From Buttiauxella sp. A111 (GTDB taxonomy: Bacteria > Pseudomonadota > Gammaproteobacteria > Enterobacterales > Enterobacteriaceae): 64,000 bases of DNA. Every line of letters begins with the position of its first letter. Position 1 is the first letter of the stretch. Location: positions 62,001-126,000 of the forward strand of contig NZ_BJFN01000008.1 of assembly GCF_014189855.1 (NCBI RefSeq). Reading direction: 5' to 3'. Made by a program: the position numbers and the translations under genes. The notes beneath the pieces are model-generated. The model was not told where the DNA came from. It ran no database searches and was given only the letters and a program-made list of their open reading frames with translations. This document shows positions 42,983-52,792 of this stretch, piece by piece.

Positions 42983-43015
42983 CACGCGCTGGTGATTTGT
43001 TCGCGCCAGCGCGTG
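42983..43015 (+). terminator. Strong hairpin after xanP, no T-run
   Basis: Perfect 10-bp arms CACGCGCTGG (42983-42992) and CCAGCGCGTG (43006-43015) start 8 bp after the xanP stop. The following sequence is TTCCCCC, so it may stabilise the mRNA end or act as a weak terminator rather than a canonical one. Confidence 0.5.
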
Positions 43016-43100
43016 TTCCCCCTCCTGACAATCCGATCCTTGAGCTATAACGGTAAATGGGGCATAACTCCCTTACCGAAACTTCATGGGATGGAAGACA

Positions 43101-44783
43101 ATGAAATTTCTCGGAAAGCTATTTATTGCGTTATTGGTTGTCGTACTGGTTGCGTTAATAGCCTCGTACCTTTTGCTACAAACTCGCTGGGGAGCGTCCC
43201 AGGTCAGCCGTTGGATCAATGAGAATAGTGATTATGTCTTCTCTTTCGAAGAGATGGATCACCGCTGGGCATCGCCCACGCATCTCACTCTGACGAATGT
43301 CACTTTTGGGCGTAAAGGCCAGCCGGCAACTCTGGTTGCGCAAAATATTGATATCGGCCTGAGTTCTCGGCAGTTTTCAGAGCCTATGCATTTCGACAAG
43401 ATTCTGTTGCAAAACGGAACGCTAAATATCAGCCCCAATGCTGCACCGCTGCCATTTCAGGCGGACATGTTGCAATTAAGCGATATGGCGCTTAACAGCC
43501 CAAATACTGAATGGAATTTACACGCACAGCGCGTCAATGGTGGCGTAATGCCCTGGCAGCCACAGCAAGGCAGAGTTCTGGGAAATACCTCGGATATTCA
43601 GTTTAGCGCAGGTTCCATGACGCTCAACGGTGTTCCTGCCACCAACGTACTGTTACAGGGTGCGATTAATAACGAGCAGGTGACGCTCTCGACCATTGGT
43701 GCGGATATGGCTCGCGGTTCGCTCACTGGCAATGCAAATCGTCTTGCGGACGGATCCTGGCAGATTGGCAGCCTGCGTTTGAACGACATCCGATTGCAAA
43801 CGGAAAAATCGATTACCGATTTCCTGGCACCGCTTTCCACCGTCCCTTCTCTTAAAATTGGTAGTCTGGAAGTGACAGATGCACGACTGGAAGGTAAAGA
43901 CTGGGCGGTCACTGATCTAGACCTGAGTTTGCGCAACCTGACGCTGGTAGATGGCGGTTGGCAGAGCGATGACGGGCGACTCTCGATGAATGCCAGCGAC
44001 TTTATCAATGGCGATCTGCATCTTAATGATCCGATTGTGAATATCGATTTTAACGGTCAAACCGCTACGCTACGCCAGTTCACCTCGCGCTGGGAAAGAG
44101 GCATGGTTCGCGCCTCAGGCGTTTGGCTACGTAATGATAAAAAACTGGCACTCGATGAGCTGGTTTTTGCCGGGATTGAATATACGCTGCCGGAAGACTG
44201 GAAGGCTCGTTGGATGAAGCCGTTGCCGGAATGGCTGCATTCAATGACCATTAAAAAGCTTTCGGCGAACCGAAATCTGGTTATCGATATCAATCCGGCC
44301 TTCCCGTTCCAGTTCACCGCATTAGACGGTACGGCGAACAATCTTGAAGCTGTGCGCAACGGTCAATGGGGGATCTGGAGCGGCAACGCTACGCTGAACG
44401 CCTCTTCAGCCACCTTCAATCGTGTTGATGTGCGCCGCCCATCCATTTCGTTGACTGCCACAGACAGCCAGATTTCAATTACTGAGCTAAGTGCTTTCGC
44501 AGGTGAAGGAATGCTTGAAGCGACGGGAGCTATTTCGCAGGCTCCGCAGCGTAACGCAGCGGTCAATCTACGAGGGCGTTCGGTGCCAGTAAACGTGTTG
44601 CAACAATGGGGATGGCCCGCGCTACCGATAGAAGGCAATGGCAATTTACAGCTTTCCGTGACCGGAAACCTTGCAGCACAAACGCCATTGAAACCGACGG
44701 TGAATGGTACTTTGCAAGCCACCGGAAGCGATGGCAAACAAGTACAGCAAACCATGCAGAATGGTGAAGTACCCGGCGCATAA
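43101..44783 (+). CDS. yicH: AsmA family protein YicH
   Basis: AsmA-like protein anchored in the inner membrane by one N-terminal helix (LFIALLVVVLVALIASYLLL) with a long beta-rich periplasmic part. Larger relatives (TamB, YhdP, YdbH) move phospholipids across the periplasm; the role of YicH is less certain. The 560-residue product matches E. coli YicH along its length, including LQTRWGA near the start and LQQWGWPALPIEGNGNLQL near the end. ATG 43101 has GGAAG upstream; the longer frame adds only five residues. Its stop codon lies in the loop of an 8-bp hairpin. Confidence 0.92.
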   Translation: MKFLGKLFIALLVVVLVALIASYLLLQTRWGASQVSRWINENSDYVFSFEEMDHRWASPTHLTLTNVTFGRKGQPATLVAQNIDIGLSSRQFSEPMHFDKILLQNGTLNISPNAAPLPFQADMLQLSDMALNSPNTEWNLHAQRVNGGVMPWQPQQGRVLGNTSDIQFSAGSMTLNGVPATNVLLQGAINNEQVTLSTIGADMARGSLTGNANRLADGSWQIGSLRLNDIRLQTEKSITDFLAPLSTVPSLKIGSLEVTDARLEGKDWAVTDLDLSLRNLTLVDGGWQSDDGRLSMNASDFINGDLHLNDPIVNIDFNGQTATLRQFTSRWERGMVRASGVWLRNDKKLALDELVFAGIEYTLPEDWKARWMKPLPEWLHSMTIKKLSANRNLVIDINPAFPFQFTALDGTANNLEAVRNGQWGIWSGNATLNASSATFNRVDVRRPSISLTATDSQISITELSAFAGEGMLEATGAISQAPQRNAAVNLRGRSVPVNVLQQWGWPALPIEGNGNLQLSVTGNLAAQTPLKPTVNGTLQATGSDGKQVQQTMQNGEVPGA

Positions 44784-44791
44784 GCGCCGGG
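44772..44791. other. GC-rich hairpin with the yicH stop codon in its loop
   Basis: Arms CCCGGCGC (44772-44779) and GCGCCGGG (44784-44791) enclose ATAA, which contains the yicH TAA. No T-run follows on either strand. It lies between convergent yicH and fabY, at the position where gene order departs from E. coli. Confidence 0.55.
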
Positions 44792-44794
44792 CGG

Positions 44795-45736
44795 TTACTC
44801 TTCTTCGTTCCCACCCTCTTCGAGTGGCCCAAAAGGTTTAGCTGGCAATACCAGGTACACACCTTCAAAAACAGCGCCCTGTTCATCATCACCAAAAAGC
44901 TCAACTTGCAATGCAACGCGAGCTTTGCGGCCTCGTGCCAGACGATCCAGATCACCACTTAAAGAGCCCAGGTCGGCAATCGCTCCTGGCCTTCCGGTGA
45001 TCGGGCTGCTATATCGGATGTGCGCATCAGCGAGAATAATCGTGCCACCCAAATGGCGCTCGCGCAGCATTAACCAAATCAGCCCCCACCCCGTCAGCGT
45101 AGCAAGAGAAAACAGGCTGCCTGCGAATAACGTCTGATGGGGATTTTGATTGCCTGCCTCAGGCATGGTGGTAATGAATTTCTGCCCGGTGTACTGCAGT
45201 ATCCGCACCCCCATTTTTTCACTTAATGGAATATGCTGATACCAGGCTTGCTGTAGCTGCCCGCACCAGTCAGCCCGATGGAGAATATCATCCAGCGAGG
45301 CAACCGGTTTTATCATCAGATAATGGCGAATAGGAGTGGTCGAAGGCGTGGTGATTTCGCCCTGATTCTCAAAACCCAGCTTGGCAAAAAACTCAACGGC
45401 ATCTTCGCGTGCGCTACACACCACACGTTTGACCCCTTCCTGGCGCGCAACAGACTCCAGCGTCATCGCCACTAGCGTTCCGAGCCCTTTATCTTGTACT
45501 GATGGATGAACCGCCATGAAGCGGATAGCGGCTTCGTTATCGGCATTGATGTACAAGCGACCAATAGCAACAATATTCCCTTCTTCATCCACCACCATTT
45601 GGTGATGCGCCATGGCATCCCAGGCGTCACGTTCGGAGCCTTTGGGTTGATGCAGAGGCTTGCGCAACATCTCCCAACGAAACTGGTAATAGAGCTCAAG
45701 CTCTTCTTCGGTTTGCGGTACGCGAAGGTGATACAT
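44795..45736 (-). CDS. fabY: Fatty acid biosynthesis protein FabY
   Basis: Two-domain protein: an N-terminal GNAT acetyltransferase domain ([21 protein letters not shown], acetyl-CoA loop, about residues 75-95) and a C-terminal hot-dog thioesterase-like domain ([21 protein letters not shown]). The E. coli homologue (YiiD) has been linked to initiation of fatty acid synthesis. ATG 45736 gives 313 residues. E. coli is annotated 16 residues longer as I recall; the codon matching that start here is CTG 45784, in the end of dtd, and TTG 45796 is also in frame. The true start is therefore open. Confidence 0.88.
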   Translation of the reverse strand: MYHLRVPQTEEELELYYQFRWEMLRKPLHQPKGSERDAWDAMAHHQMVVDEEGNIVAIGRLYINADNEAAIRFMAVHPSVQDKGLGTLVAMTLESVARQEGVKRVVCSAREDAVEFFAKLGFENQGEITTPSTTPIRHYLMIKPVASLDDILHRADWCGQLQQAWYQHIPLSEKMGVRILQYTGQKFITTMPEAGNQNPHQTLFAGSLFSLATLTGWGLIWLMLRERHLGGTIILADAHIRYSSPITGRPGAIADLGSLSGDLDRLARGRKARVALQVELFGDDEQGAVFEGVYLVLPAKPFGPLEEGGNEEE

Positions 45737-45780
45737 ACATGTACTCTCTCTTGTTACGCGGGACCGTAAATGCTGCGAAC

Positions 45781-46218
45781 TCAGACCTGTAACCAAAACG
45801 TCACCGGACCATCGTTGGTCAGGCTCACCTGCATATCCGCGGCGAAGCGCCCCGTTTCAGCCACGATGCCCTGTTGTCTACAGCGTTCAACAAAGTATTC
45901 ATACAACTCTTCAGCAAGTTGTGGTGCAGCACCACCCGAGAAGCTCGGACGCATACCGCGTTCGGTATCGGCTGCGAGGGTAAACTGCGATACCACCAGC
46001 ACGCTGCCACCCGCTTGCTGAACATTCAGGTTCATTTTGTCGTTTTCATCGCCAAAAATGCGGTAACCCAAAACCCGTTCGCAAAGACGATTCGCTTTCT
46101 GTTGGTTATCTTCTTTTTCGACACCCAATAACACTAAAAGTCCTGGGCCAATTTTACCCGTCACTTCACCCGCCACGGTGACGCTTGCGTGGGTGACGCG
46201 CTGAATTAATGCAATCAT
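45781..46218 (-). CDS. dtd: D-aminoacyl-tRNA deacylase
   Basis: Proofreading enzyme that hydrolyses D-aminoacyl-tRNA and glycyl-tRNA(Ala). The 145-residue protein has the cross-subunit active-site motifs [17 protein letters not shown] (about residues 77-93) and [11 protein letters not shown] at the C-terminus (GP motif). ATG 46218 overlaps the yihY stop by 4 bp; a longer frame lies inside yihY. Operon order yihX-yihY-dtd-fabY is as in E. coli. Confidence 0.97.
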   Translation of the reverse strand: MIALIQRVTHASVTVAGEVTGKIGPGLLVLLGVEKEDNQQKANRLCERVLGYRIFGDENDKMNLNVQQAGGSVLVVSQFTLAADTERGMRPSFSGGAAPQLAEELYEYFVERCRQQGIVAETGRFAADMQVSLTNDGPVTFWLQV

Positions 46219-47087
46219 GGTTCTTCCAATTCTTCCTGCTGTGATTCGATGCGAAGTTTTCGGTAATCGCCGAGAGTGACAGTAATTTCGGCGCCGAGCA
46301 ATACGATACACCAGGTCCAATAGACCCAGACGAATAAAATGGGGATCACGGCTATTACACCGTAAATCAATTGGTAAGAGGGAAACATGGTGATGTAGAG
46401 GGCGAAGCCTTTTTTCCCCAACTCAAATAAAAGAGCGGCGACCAACGAGCCAATCAGTGCATCACGCACGGGAACGCGAGTCGTTGGGACAATGCTGTAG
46501 AGCATCCAGAAAGACAGCCAGGAAAGGATTAATGGCAAGATGCGTAACATATCATCAATAACGGTATTAAAGCCCGTGACCCACCGTAGAGACAGCAAAT
46601 ACGAACTGATCGCCAGACTCGCCCCAGCCAACAGCGGCCCAAGCGTTAAAATCATCCAGTAAACCGCAAACGAGTAGATTTTTGGTCGTGTACGAGTACT
46701 GCGCCAGATGGTGTTTAGCGCGCTATCCACGGCATACATCAGTAATAACGCGGTGACGATAAGCCCGCAGGCCCCCACCGCCGTCATTTTGGTAGAGTTA
46801 GCGACGAACTGTTCGATATAGCGCTGAATAATGTCACCGGTAGCGGGCAGAAAATTTGAGAACACGAAGTGGCGCAGTTGGATACTGATATCGGCAAACA
46901 TGGGAAATGCCGCAAATAACGCAAACACCACCGCAACCAAAGGCACCAGCGAGAGCAATGACACGTAGGCAAGGTTCCCTGCAAGCGTGGTCATATTGTC
47001 CTGGTCGATGCGGTGCCAGAGTAACTTTCCCCAGGCGATACACGGACTGAGGTGTTGGCTCGTTTTGCGATGAACGTCTTTTATCAT
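46215..47087 (-). CDS. yihY: YihY/virulence factor BrkB family membrane protein
   Basis: Inner-membrane protein of 290 residues with six predicted membrane helices, of the BrkB family. It was once misnamed RNase BN. Function is unknown. Visible features are [20 protein letters not shown] (first helix region), [14 protein letters not shown], and [19 protein letters not shown] near the end. It overlaps yihX and dtd by 4 bp each. Confidence 0.92.
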   Translation of the reverse strand: MIKDVHRKTSQHLSPCIAWGKLLWHRIDQDNMTTLAGNLAYVSLLSLVPLVAVVFALFAAFPMFADISIQLRHFVFSNFLPATGDIIQRYIEQFVANSTKMTAVGACGLIVTALLLMYAVDSALNTIWRSTRTRPKIYSFAVYWMILTLGPLLAGASLAISSYLLSLRWVTGFNTVIDDMLRILPLILSWLSFWMLYSIVPTTRVPVRDALIGSLVAALLFELGKKGFALYITMFPSYQLIYGVIAVIPILFVWVYWTWCIVLLGAEITVTLGDYRKLRIESQQEELEEP

Positions 47088-47680
47088 AGGCCTTTTGCGA
47101 AGTAGCCAGGCACCGTGTCTTTTCCGGTCACCAAAATGCTGGTGATACCCAACTGTTGAGCTCCTTTAATATTATCGGCGTTGTCATCAAAAAAGACCGC
47201 CTGATCTGCAGAAAAACCTTCTGTTTCGAGTAGCTTTTGATAAATCTCTGCGTCGGGTTTACGCATACCCATTTCCTGAGACAGGTAGATTTTATCTGCC
47301 GCCTGTCCAATTTGCGGATATTCGCCAGGCCAGAAATACGTATGTAAGCGGTTAGTGTTAGAGAGCACAACAACGCGATGCCCTTGTTCGCGAAGCTTGT
47401 TCATAATAGCGATAACGTCAGGACGTAGTCCGACAAAGATAGCCTGCCAGCCTGCGGAAAATTGGTCGAAGCTCAATGCCATGCCCATCTCGTCACAGAC
47501 CGCTTGAGCGAATTCTTCATCACTAATTTGCCCACGTTCGTGGCGCTTGAAGGCATCTCCCATCACAAAGCTTTTTTGCAAATTCGCTAGCGGGACGCGA
47601 CTGTAATCGCTCCATACCCCCATCACGCGGTTGAAGTCGATATCAACAATGACGTTGCCTAAATCAAAGATATACAGCAT
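47084..47680 (-). CDS. yihX: Alpha-D-glucose-1-phosphate phosphatase YihX
   Basis: HAD-superfamily phosphatase that in E. coli hydrolyses alpha-glucose-1-phosphate. The 198-residue protein has motif I in [13 protein letters not shown] (nucleophile Asp6), motif [13 protein letters not shown] (about residues 107-117), a lysine at RKPDAEIYQ, and motif [14 protein letters not shown] (about 167-178). First gene of yihX-yihY-dtd-fabY. It is downstream of typA on the same strand, with the typA terminator between. Confidence 0.93.
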   Translation of the reverse strand: MLYIFDLGNVIVDIDFNRVMGVWSDYSRVPLANLQKSFVMGDAFKRHERGQISDEEFAQAVCDEMGMALSFDQFSAGWQAIFVGLRPDVIAIMNKLREQGHRVVVLSNTNRLHTYFWPGEYPQIGQAADKIYLSQEMGMRKPDAEIYQKLLETEGFSADQAVFFDDNADNIKGAQQLGITSILVTGKDTVPGYFAKGL

Positions 47681-47790
47681 AAGCCTCTCCTTTGCGCATG
47701 GACAAATAACTGTAGCGGTAAAGGGGGGCTTTGACTATCGCTGGCAGAAAAGCGATCCGAGTTCTGCGAACAGTTCGGCAAAAAAGAAGC

Positions 47791-47822
47791 AAAAAAAAGC
47801 CCCGCCTAAACAGGCAGGGCTT
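47791..47822 (-). terminator. Intrinsic terminator of typA
   Basis: Minus-strand stem AAGCCCTGCC and GGCGGGGCTT around TGTTTA, with one mismatch, followed by a T-run of eight overlapping the stem end. It lies 34 bp after the typA stop. Confidence 0.88.
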
Positions 47823-47856
47823 CAATGCTTTATAAACAGCTTTGCAGGAAAGAAAC

Positions 47857-49683
47857 TTACGCTTCTTTGCCGCCACGACCTGCGCGTTTGCGGTCGTTTT
47901 CAGTCAGGTGACGTTTACGAATACGTACGGACAGCGGGGTAACTTCTACCAGTTCGTCATCATCGATGAACTCCAGTGCCTGCTCAAGAGTCATTTTCTG
48001 AGCTGGAACCAGTGTAGTCGCTTCGTCAGTACCGGACGCACGCATGTTGGTCAGTTTCTTACCGGTCAGGCAGTTAACAGTCAGGTCGTTAGAACGACTG
48101 TGAATACCGATGATCTGGCCTTCATAAACTTCAGCACCGTGACCCAGGAACAGCTTACCGCGATCCTGCAGACCGTACAGAGCAAACGCAACCGCTTTAC
48201 CCTGGCCGTTAGAGATCAGCACGCCATTCTGACGCTGGCCCACTTCGCCCTGACGAACGTCGTCATAATGGCTGAAGGTGGAGTACAGCAGACCTGTACC
48301 AGACGTCATGGTCATGAATTCGTTACGGAAACCGATCAGACCACGGCTTGGGATCACGTAGTCAAGACGTACGCGGCCTTTGCCGTCTGGATTCATGTTT
48401 TTCAGGTCGCCTTTACGCTCACCAAGAGCCTGCATCACAGAACCCTGGTGTTGCTCTTCGATATCAAGAGTCACGTTTTCAAACGGTTCCTGCTTACGGC
48501 CATCGATTTCACGGAAGATAACTTTCGGACGGGACACAGCCAGTTCGAAGCCTTCACGACGCATGTTTTCGATAAGAACAGACAGGTGCAGTTCGCCACG
48601 ACCGGATACACGGAATGCATCCGCATCTTCGGTTTCTTCAACGCGCAGCGCAACGTTGTGCACCAGCTCTTTGTTCAGGCGGTCAAGGATCTGACGGGAG
48701 GTAACGAATTTACCTTCTTTGCCACAGAACGGAGAGGTGTTGACGTTGAAGAACATAGAAACGGTTGGTTCATCAACAGACAGTGCTGGCAACGCTTCAA
48801 CATTTTGCGTATCGCAAAGGGTGTCGGAGATATTCAGTTCGCCAAGACCGGTAATCGCGATGATGTCGCCTGCTTCGGCTTCGGTGGATTCAATACGCTC
48901 CAGACCGAGGTGGGTCAGCACTTTGCCAACTTTACCGTTACGAGTTTTACCTTCGCTATCGATGATAGTGATCTGCTGGTTAGGCTTCACTTTACCGCGT
49001 TTGATGCGACCGATGCCGATTACGCCAACATAGTTGTTGTAGTCGAGCTGGGAAATTTGCATCTGGAACGGACCATCAAGGTCAACGCTTGGTGCTTTAA
49101 CGTGGTCAACAATCGCCTGGTACAGCGGGGTCATATCTTCCGCCATATCACCGTGATCGTTGCCCGCGATCCCCATCAATGCAGATGCATAGATAATTGG
49201 GAAATCGAGCTGCTCGTCGGTTGCTTCAAGGTTAACGAACAGGTCGAATACCTGATCAACAACCCAGTCAGGACGCGCACCAGGACGGTCAACTTTGTTG
49301 ATTACAACAATTGGCTTCAAACCATGGGCAAATGCCTTTTTGGTTACGAAGCGCGTCTGCGGCATTGGGCCATCCATTGCATCAACGACCAGCAGAACGG
49401 AGTCTACCATGGACATTACACGTTCAACTTCACCACCGAAGTCGGCGTGCCCAGGGGTATCAACGATGTTGATACGGTAGTCATTCCATTTGATAGCGGT
49501 GTTTTTAGCGAGGATGGTAATCCCACGCTCTTTCTCCAAATCGTTGGAGTCCATCACGCGTTCAGTAGCTTCAGCACGTTCGTTACTGAAAGTACCAGAT
49601 TGCTGCAGCAGCTTATCAACCAGGGTAGTTTTACCATGGTCAACGTGCGCGATGATGGCGATATTACGCAGATTTTCGATCAC
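47857..49683 (-). CDS. typA: Ribosome-dependent GTPase TypA/BipA
   Basis: Translational GTPase related to EF-G, needed for ribosome assembly at low temperature. The 608-residue protein has the G domain ([15 protein letters not shown] at about residues 12-26, [28 protein letters not shown]), then domains II, III and V, and the family-specific C-terminal domain ending in a basic tail. The start is GTG 49683, giving [10 protein letters not shown] as in E. coli. It diverges from glnA. Here yihX follows directly, whereas E. coli has yihL-yihW in between. Confidence 0.97.
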   Translation of the reverse strand: MIENLRNIAIIAHVDHGKTTLVDKLLQQSGTFSNERAEATERVMDSNDLEKERGITILAKNTAIKWNDYRINIVDTPGHADFGGEVERVMSMVDSVLLVVDAMDGPMPQTRFVTKKAFAHGLKPIVVINKVDRPGARPDWVVDQVFDLFVNLEATDEQLDFPIIYASALMGIAGNDHGDMAEDMTPLYQAIVDHVKAPSVDLDGPFQMQISQLDYNNYVGVIGIGRIKRGKVKPNQQITIIDSEGKTRNGKVGKVLTHLGLERIESTEAEAGDIIAITGLGELNISDTLCDTQNVEALPALSVDEPTVSMFFNVNTSPFCGKEGKFVTSRQILDRLNKELVHNVALRVEETEDADAFRVSGRGELHLSVLIENMRREGFELAVSRPKVIFREIDGRKQEPFENVTLDIEEQHQGSVMQALGERKGDLKNMNPDGKGRVRLDYVIPSRGLIGFRNEFMTMTSGTGLLYSTFSHYDDVRQGEVGQRQNGVLISNGQGKAVAFALYGLQDRGKLFLGHGAEVYEGQIIGIHSRSNDLTVNCLTGKKLTNMRASGTDEATTLVPAQKMTLEQALEFIDDDELVEVTPLSVRIRKRHLTENDRKRAGRGGKEA

Positions 49684-49832
49684 AACTTTGCCTCAGGCAT
49701 TAGAAATAGCGCGTTATTGTACACGTATTAATCGAAGGACAGAACAGGATCACAAAGAACCTTTACAAACAATGTTGAAAGTAAGGGTTTGTGATCGCTT
49801 TCACGGAGCAAAAAAGGGAGCCATAACGAAAA

Positions 49833-49849
49833 TTGCACCAATATGGTGC
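49833..49849. promoter_or_regulatory. NtrC (GlnG) binding site 1 of glnA
   Basis: TGCACCAATATGGTGCT, a 17-bp dyad matching the NtrC consensus, centred about 140 bp before the predicted glnAp2 start, the same distance as the high-affinity enhancer in E. coli. Confidence 0.88.
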
Positions 49850-49864
49850 TCAAATCTCAGACCG

Positions 49865-49881
49865 AAGCACTACATTGGTGC
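49865..49881. promoter_or_regulatory. NtrC binding site 2 of glnA
   Basis: AGCACTACATTGGTGCA, centred about 108 bp before glnAp2 and 32 bp (three helical turns) from site 1. Weaker half-sites follow at 49884-49900 (ending TGGTGCA) and 49908-49924 (starting TGCACTATA), matching the low-affinity governor sites of E. coli. Confidence 0.88.
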
Positions 49882-49953
49882 AAACTATCCATCATGGTGC
49901 AGCCCTTTTGCACTATACCGCGCATGATAGCGCCTTTTTAGGGTAATTTAAAA

Positions 49954-49969
49954 GTTGGCACAGATTTCG
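49954..49969 (+). promoter_or_regulatory. Sigma-54 promoter glnAp2
   Basis: TTGGCACAGATTTCGC has the GG (-24) and GC (-12) doublets at the correct spacing for RpoN polymerase. The predicted start is near 49981, 77 bp before the glnA ATG. With the upstream NtrC enhancers this gives nitrogen-starvation induction. Confidence 0.9.
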
Positions 49970-50057
49970 CTTTAATCATTTCAGGGCGAAAAGCCAAATA
50001 GAATGTATTGAACACCTCGTTACCACGACGACAATGACCAATCCAGGAGATTTAAGT

Positions 50058-51467
50058 ATGTCCGCTGAACACGTATTGACGATGCTGAATGAGCATGAAG
50101 TGAAATTTGTTGATTTGCGCTTCACTGACACCAAAGGTAAGGAACAGCACGTCACAATTCCTGCTCACCAGGTGAATGCTGAATTCTTCGAAGAAGGCAA
50201 AATGTTTGATGGCTCCTCGATTGGTGGCTGGAAAGGCATCGACGAATCCGACATGGTTCTGATGCCAGACGCATCTACCGCGGTTATTGACCCGTTCTTC
50301 GCAGACTCCACTCTTATCATTCGTTGTGACATTCTTGAGCCAGGCACTTTGCAGGGTTATGACCGTGACCCACGCTCCATCGCAAAACGTGCTGAAGACT
50401 ACCTGCGCTCAACTGGCATTGCCGATACTGTACTGTTCGGGCCAGAGCCAGAATTCTTCCTGTTCGATGACATCCGTTTTGGTAGCTCTATTTCCGGTTC
50501 TCACGTTGCTATCGATGATATCGAAGGCGCATGGAACACCGGTACTAAATACGAAGGCGGTAACAAAGGTCACCGTCCTGCTGTTAAAGGCGGTTACTTC
50601 CCGGTTCCTCCGGTTGACTCATCTCAGGACCTGCGTTCTGCAATGTGTCTGACCATGGAGCAAATGGGCCTGGTGGTTGAAGCGCATCACCACGAAGTTG
50701 CAACAGCGGGTCAGAACGAAATCGCCACCCGCTTCAACACCATGACCAAAAAAGCGGACGAAATTCAGATCTACAAATATGTGGTTCATAACGTTGCTCA
50801 CGCATACGGCAAAACTGCGACCTTCATGCCAAAACCAATGTTTGGTGATAACGGTTCCGGTATGCACTGCCACATGTCCCTGTCCAAGAACGGTGTAAAC
50901 CTGTTCTCTGGCGACAAATATGCAGGCCTGTCTGAGCAAGCGCTGTACTACATCGGTGGCGTTATCAAGCACGCTAAAGCCATCAACGCCCTGGCGAACC
51001 CAACAACCAACTCTTACAAGCGTCTGGTCCCGGGTTATGAAGCTCCAGTTATGCTGGCTTACTCTGCGCGTAACCGTTCTGCTTCTATCCGTATTCCAGT
51101 GGTTGCGTCTCCGAAAGCACGTCGTATTGAAGTGCGTTTCCCAGACCCAGCAGCTAACCCGTACCTGTGCTTTGCAGCTCTGCTGATGGCTGGTCTTGAT
51201 GGCATCAAGAACAAAATCCATCCGGGCGAAGCAATGGACAAAAACCTGTACGACCTGCCGCCAGAAGAAGCGAAAGAGATCCCACAAGTTGCTGGCTCTC
51301 TGGAAGAAGCACTGAACTGCCTGAACGAAGACCGTGAGTTCCTGACTGCAGGTGGCGTGTTCACCAATGACGCAATCGATGCTTACATCGCCCTGCGTAT
51401 TGAAGAAAATGACCGTGTGCGTATGACTCCGCACCCGGTAGAGTTTGAGTTGTACTACAGCGTTTAA
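50058..51467 (+). CDS. glnA: Glutamine synthetase, type I
   Basis: ATP-dependent amidation of glutamate to glutamine, the central ammonium-assimilation step; acts as a dodecamer. The 469-residue protein has [31 protein letters not shown] and [11 protein letters not shown]-type metal and ATP motifs. The adenylylation tyrosine is in NLYDLPPEE (Tyr about 397). ATG 50058 has CAGGAGA upstream and matches E. coli; the frame from 50034 is longer but not conserved. First gene of glnA-glnL-glnG, driven by the NtrC/sigma-54 sites listed above. Confidence 0.98.
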   Translation: MSAEHVLTMLNEHEVKFVDLRFTDTKGKEQHVTIPAHQVNAEFFEEGKMFDGSSIGGWKGIDESDMVLMPDASTAVIDPFFADSTLIIRCDILEPGTLQGYDRDPRSIAKRAEDYLRSTGIADTVLFGPEPEFFLFDDIRFGSSISGSHVAIDDIEGAWNTGTKYEGGNKGHRPAVKGGYFPVPPVDSSQDLRSAMCLTMEQMGLVVEAHHHEVATAGQNEIATRFNTMTKKADEIQIYKYVVHNVAHAYGKTATFMPKPMFGDNGSGMHCHMSLSKNGVNLFSGDKYAGLSEQALYYIGGVIKHAKAINALANPTTNSYKRLVPGYEAPVMLAYSARNRSASIRIPVVASPKARRIEVRFPDPAANPYLCFAALLMAGLDGIKNKIHPGEAMDKNLYDLPPEEAKEIPQVAGSLEEALNCLNEDREFLTAGGVFTNDAIDAYIALRIEENDRVRMTPHPVEFELYYSV

Positions 51468-51487
51468 TATTAGTAATACTCTGCGGA

Positions 51488-51589
<102 letters not shown>

Positions 51590-51647
51590 GACGCTGAGGA
51601 TTTTGTTGCCGTGGAAACTTTTGGCCCATCTCATGATGGGCTTTTTT
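51590..51647 (+). ncRNA. glnZ: Probable GlnZ-type small RNA from the glnA 3' end
   Basis: In E. coli and Salmonella the glnA 3' untranslated region is processed into the Hfq-binding RNA GlnZ, which ends at the glnA terminator. The equivalent position here holds a conserved-looking stretch between the ERIC repeat and the terminator T-run. The 5' end is unknown and could lie within or before the ERIC copy. Called by position; base-pairing targets were not examined. Confidence 0.35.
51624..51647 (+). terminator. Intrinsic terminator of glnA
   Basis: Arms GCCCATC (51624-51630) and GATGGGC (51635-51641) around TCAT, then T6. It separates glnA from glnL-glnG and limits read-through. Confidence 0.88.
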
Positions 51648-51698
51648 CTCCACAAATAACCTTCTGTAGCAATATCTTTTGCCCGCAGGAAACTATAC

Positions 51699-51715
51699 TG
51701 CACCATCACAGTGCA
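51699..51715. promoter_or_regulatory. NtrC binding site at the glnL promoter
   Basis: TGCACCATCACAGTGCA, a 17-bp dyad 19 bp before the glnL ATG. In E. coli NtrC bound at the equivalent place represses glnL. Confidence 0.78.
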
Positions 51716-51734
51716 AATTATCGGAGACTGCTGT

Positions 51735-52784
51735 ATGGCAACCGGCACACTGCCCGATGCTGGGCAGATCCTGAATTCTTTAATCAACAGTATTTTACTG
51801 GTCGATGACGAGCTGGCGGTGCATTACGCCAATCCAGCTGCACAGCAACTTTTGGCGCAAAGTTCGCGCAAGCTGTACGGCACACCTCTTCCAGAGCTGT
51901 TGAGTTACTTTTCGCTAAATGTTGGCTTGATGCAGGAAAGCCTGACCGCAGGCCAGGGTTTTACCGATAACGAAGTCACACTGGTTATTGATAGCCGTTC
52001 CCACATTCTTTCCCTGACTGCACAACGTTTGCCAGAAGGTTTCATCCTGATGGAAATGGCGCCGATGGATAATCAGCGACGTTTAAGTCAGGAACAGTTA
52101 CAGCAAGCGCAGCAAATTGCCGCTCGTGACTTAGTCCGCGGGCTGGCACATGAGATTAAAAATCCACTGGGTGGGTTACGCGGCGCGGCGCAGTTACTGG
52201 CAAAAGCCTTACCCGATCCCTCTCTCACCGAATACACCAAGGTGATTATTGAGCAAGCTGACCGCTTACGTAATCTGGTGGACAGGCTATTAGGCCCGCA
52301 ACAACCCGGCATGCACGTCACTGAAAGTATTCACAAAGTTACAGAGCGTGTGATGAAATTGGTGTCGATGGAGTTACCAGCGAATGTAACGCTGGTGAGA
52401 GATTACGACCCAAGTTTGCCTGAGTTGGCGCATGATCCCGACCAAATTGAACAGATTTTACTGAATATTGTGCGCAACGCGCTTCAGGCGTTGGGCAGCG
52501 ACGGCGGTGAAATTGTGCTACGCACGCGAACTGCGTTTCAAATTACGCTGCACGGGACGCGTTATCGCCTGGCTGCTCGCATTGATATTGAAGACAACGG
52601 TCCGGGGATTCCGGCCCATCTGCAGGACACACTATTCTACCCAATGGTGAGCGGACGTGAGGGAGGGACGGGTTTAGGTCTTTCTATTGCACGCAACTTG
52701 ATCGATCAGCATTCGGGAAAAATCGAATTTAACAGTTGGCCAGGTCATACCGAGTTCTCGGTTTACCTGCCTATTCGTAAGTAG
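51735..52784 (+). CDS. glnL: Nitrogen regulation sensor kinase/phosphatase NtrB
   Basis: Cytosolic histidine kinase that phosphorylates NtrC when nitrogen is short and dephosphorylates it with PII when nitrogen is ample. The 349-residue protein has an N-terminal PAS domain (about residues 10-110), the H-box [20 protein letters not shown] (His139), the N-box [11 protein letters not shown], and G-boxes DNGPGIP and [17 protein letters not shown] 51735 has GGAGA upstream and equals the E. coli start. glnG follows 8 bp later. Confidence 0.97.
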   Translation: MATGTLPDAGQILNSLINSILLVDDELAVHYANPAAQQLLAQSSRKLYGTPLPELLSYFSLNVGLMQESLTAGQGFTDNEVTLVIDSRSHILSLTAQRLPEGFILMEMAPMDNQRRLSQEQLQQAQQIAARDLVRGLAHEIKNPLGGLRGAAQLLAKALPDPSLTEYTKVIIEQADRLRNLVDRLLGPQQPGMHVTESIHKVTERVMKLVSMELPANVTLVRDYDPSLPELAHDPDQIEQILLNIVRNALQALGSDGGEIVLRTRTAFQITLHGTRYRLAARIDIEDNGPGIPAHLQDTLFYPMVSGREGGTGLGLSIARNLIDQHSGKIEFNSWPGHTEFSVYLPIRK

Positions 52785-52792
52785 AGGTCTTT

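Noticed and set aside
47842-49731. 629-codon open frame on the plus strand, antisense to typA
   Set aside because: It mirrors the conserved typA gene codon for codon, has no family motifs, and arises from the biased codon use of a highly expressed gene. It also crosses the typA terminator and start.
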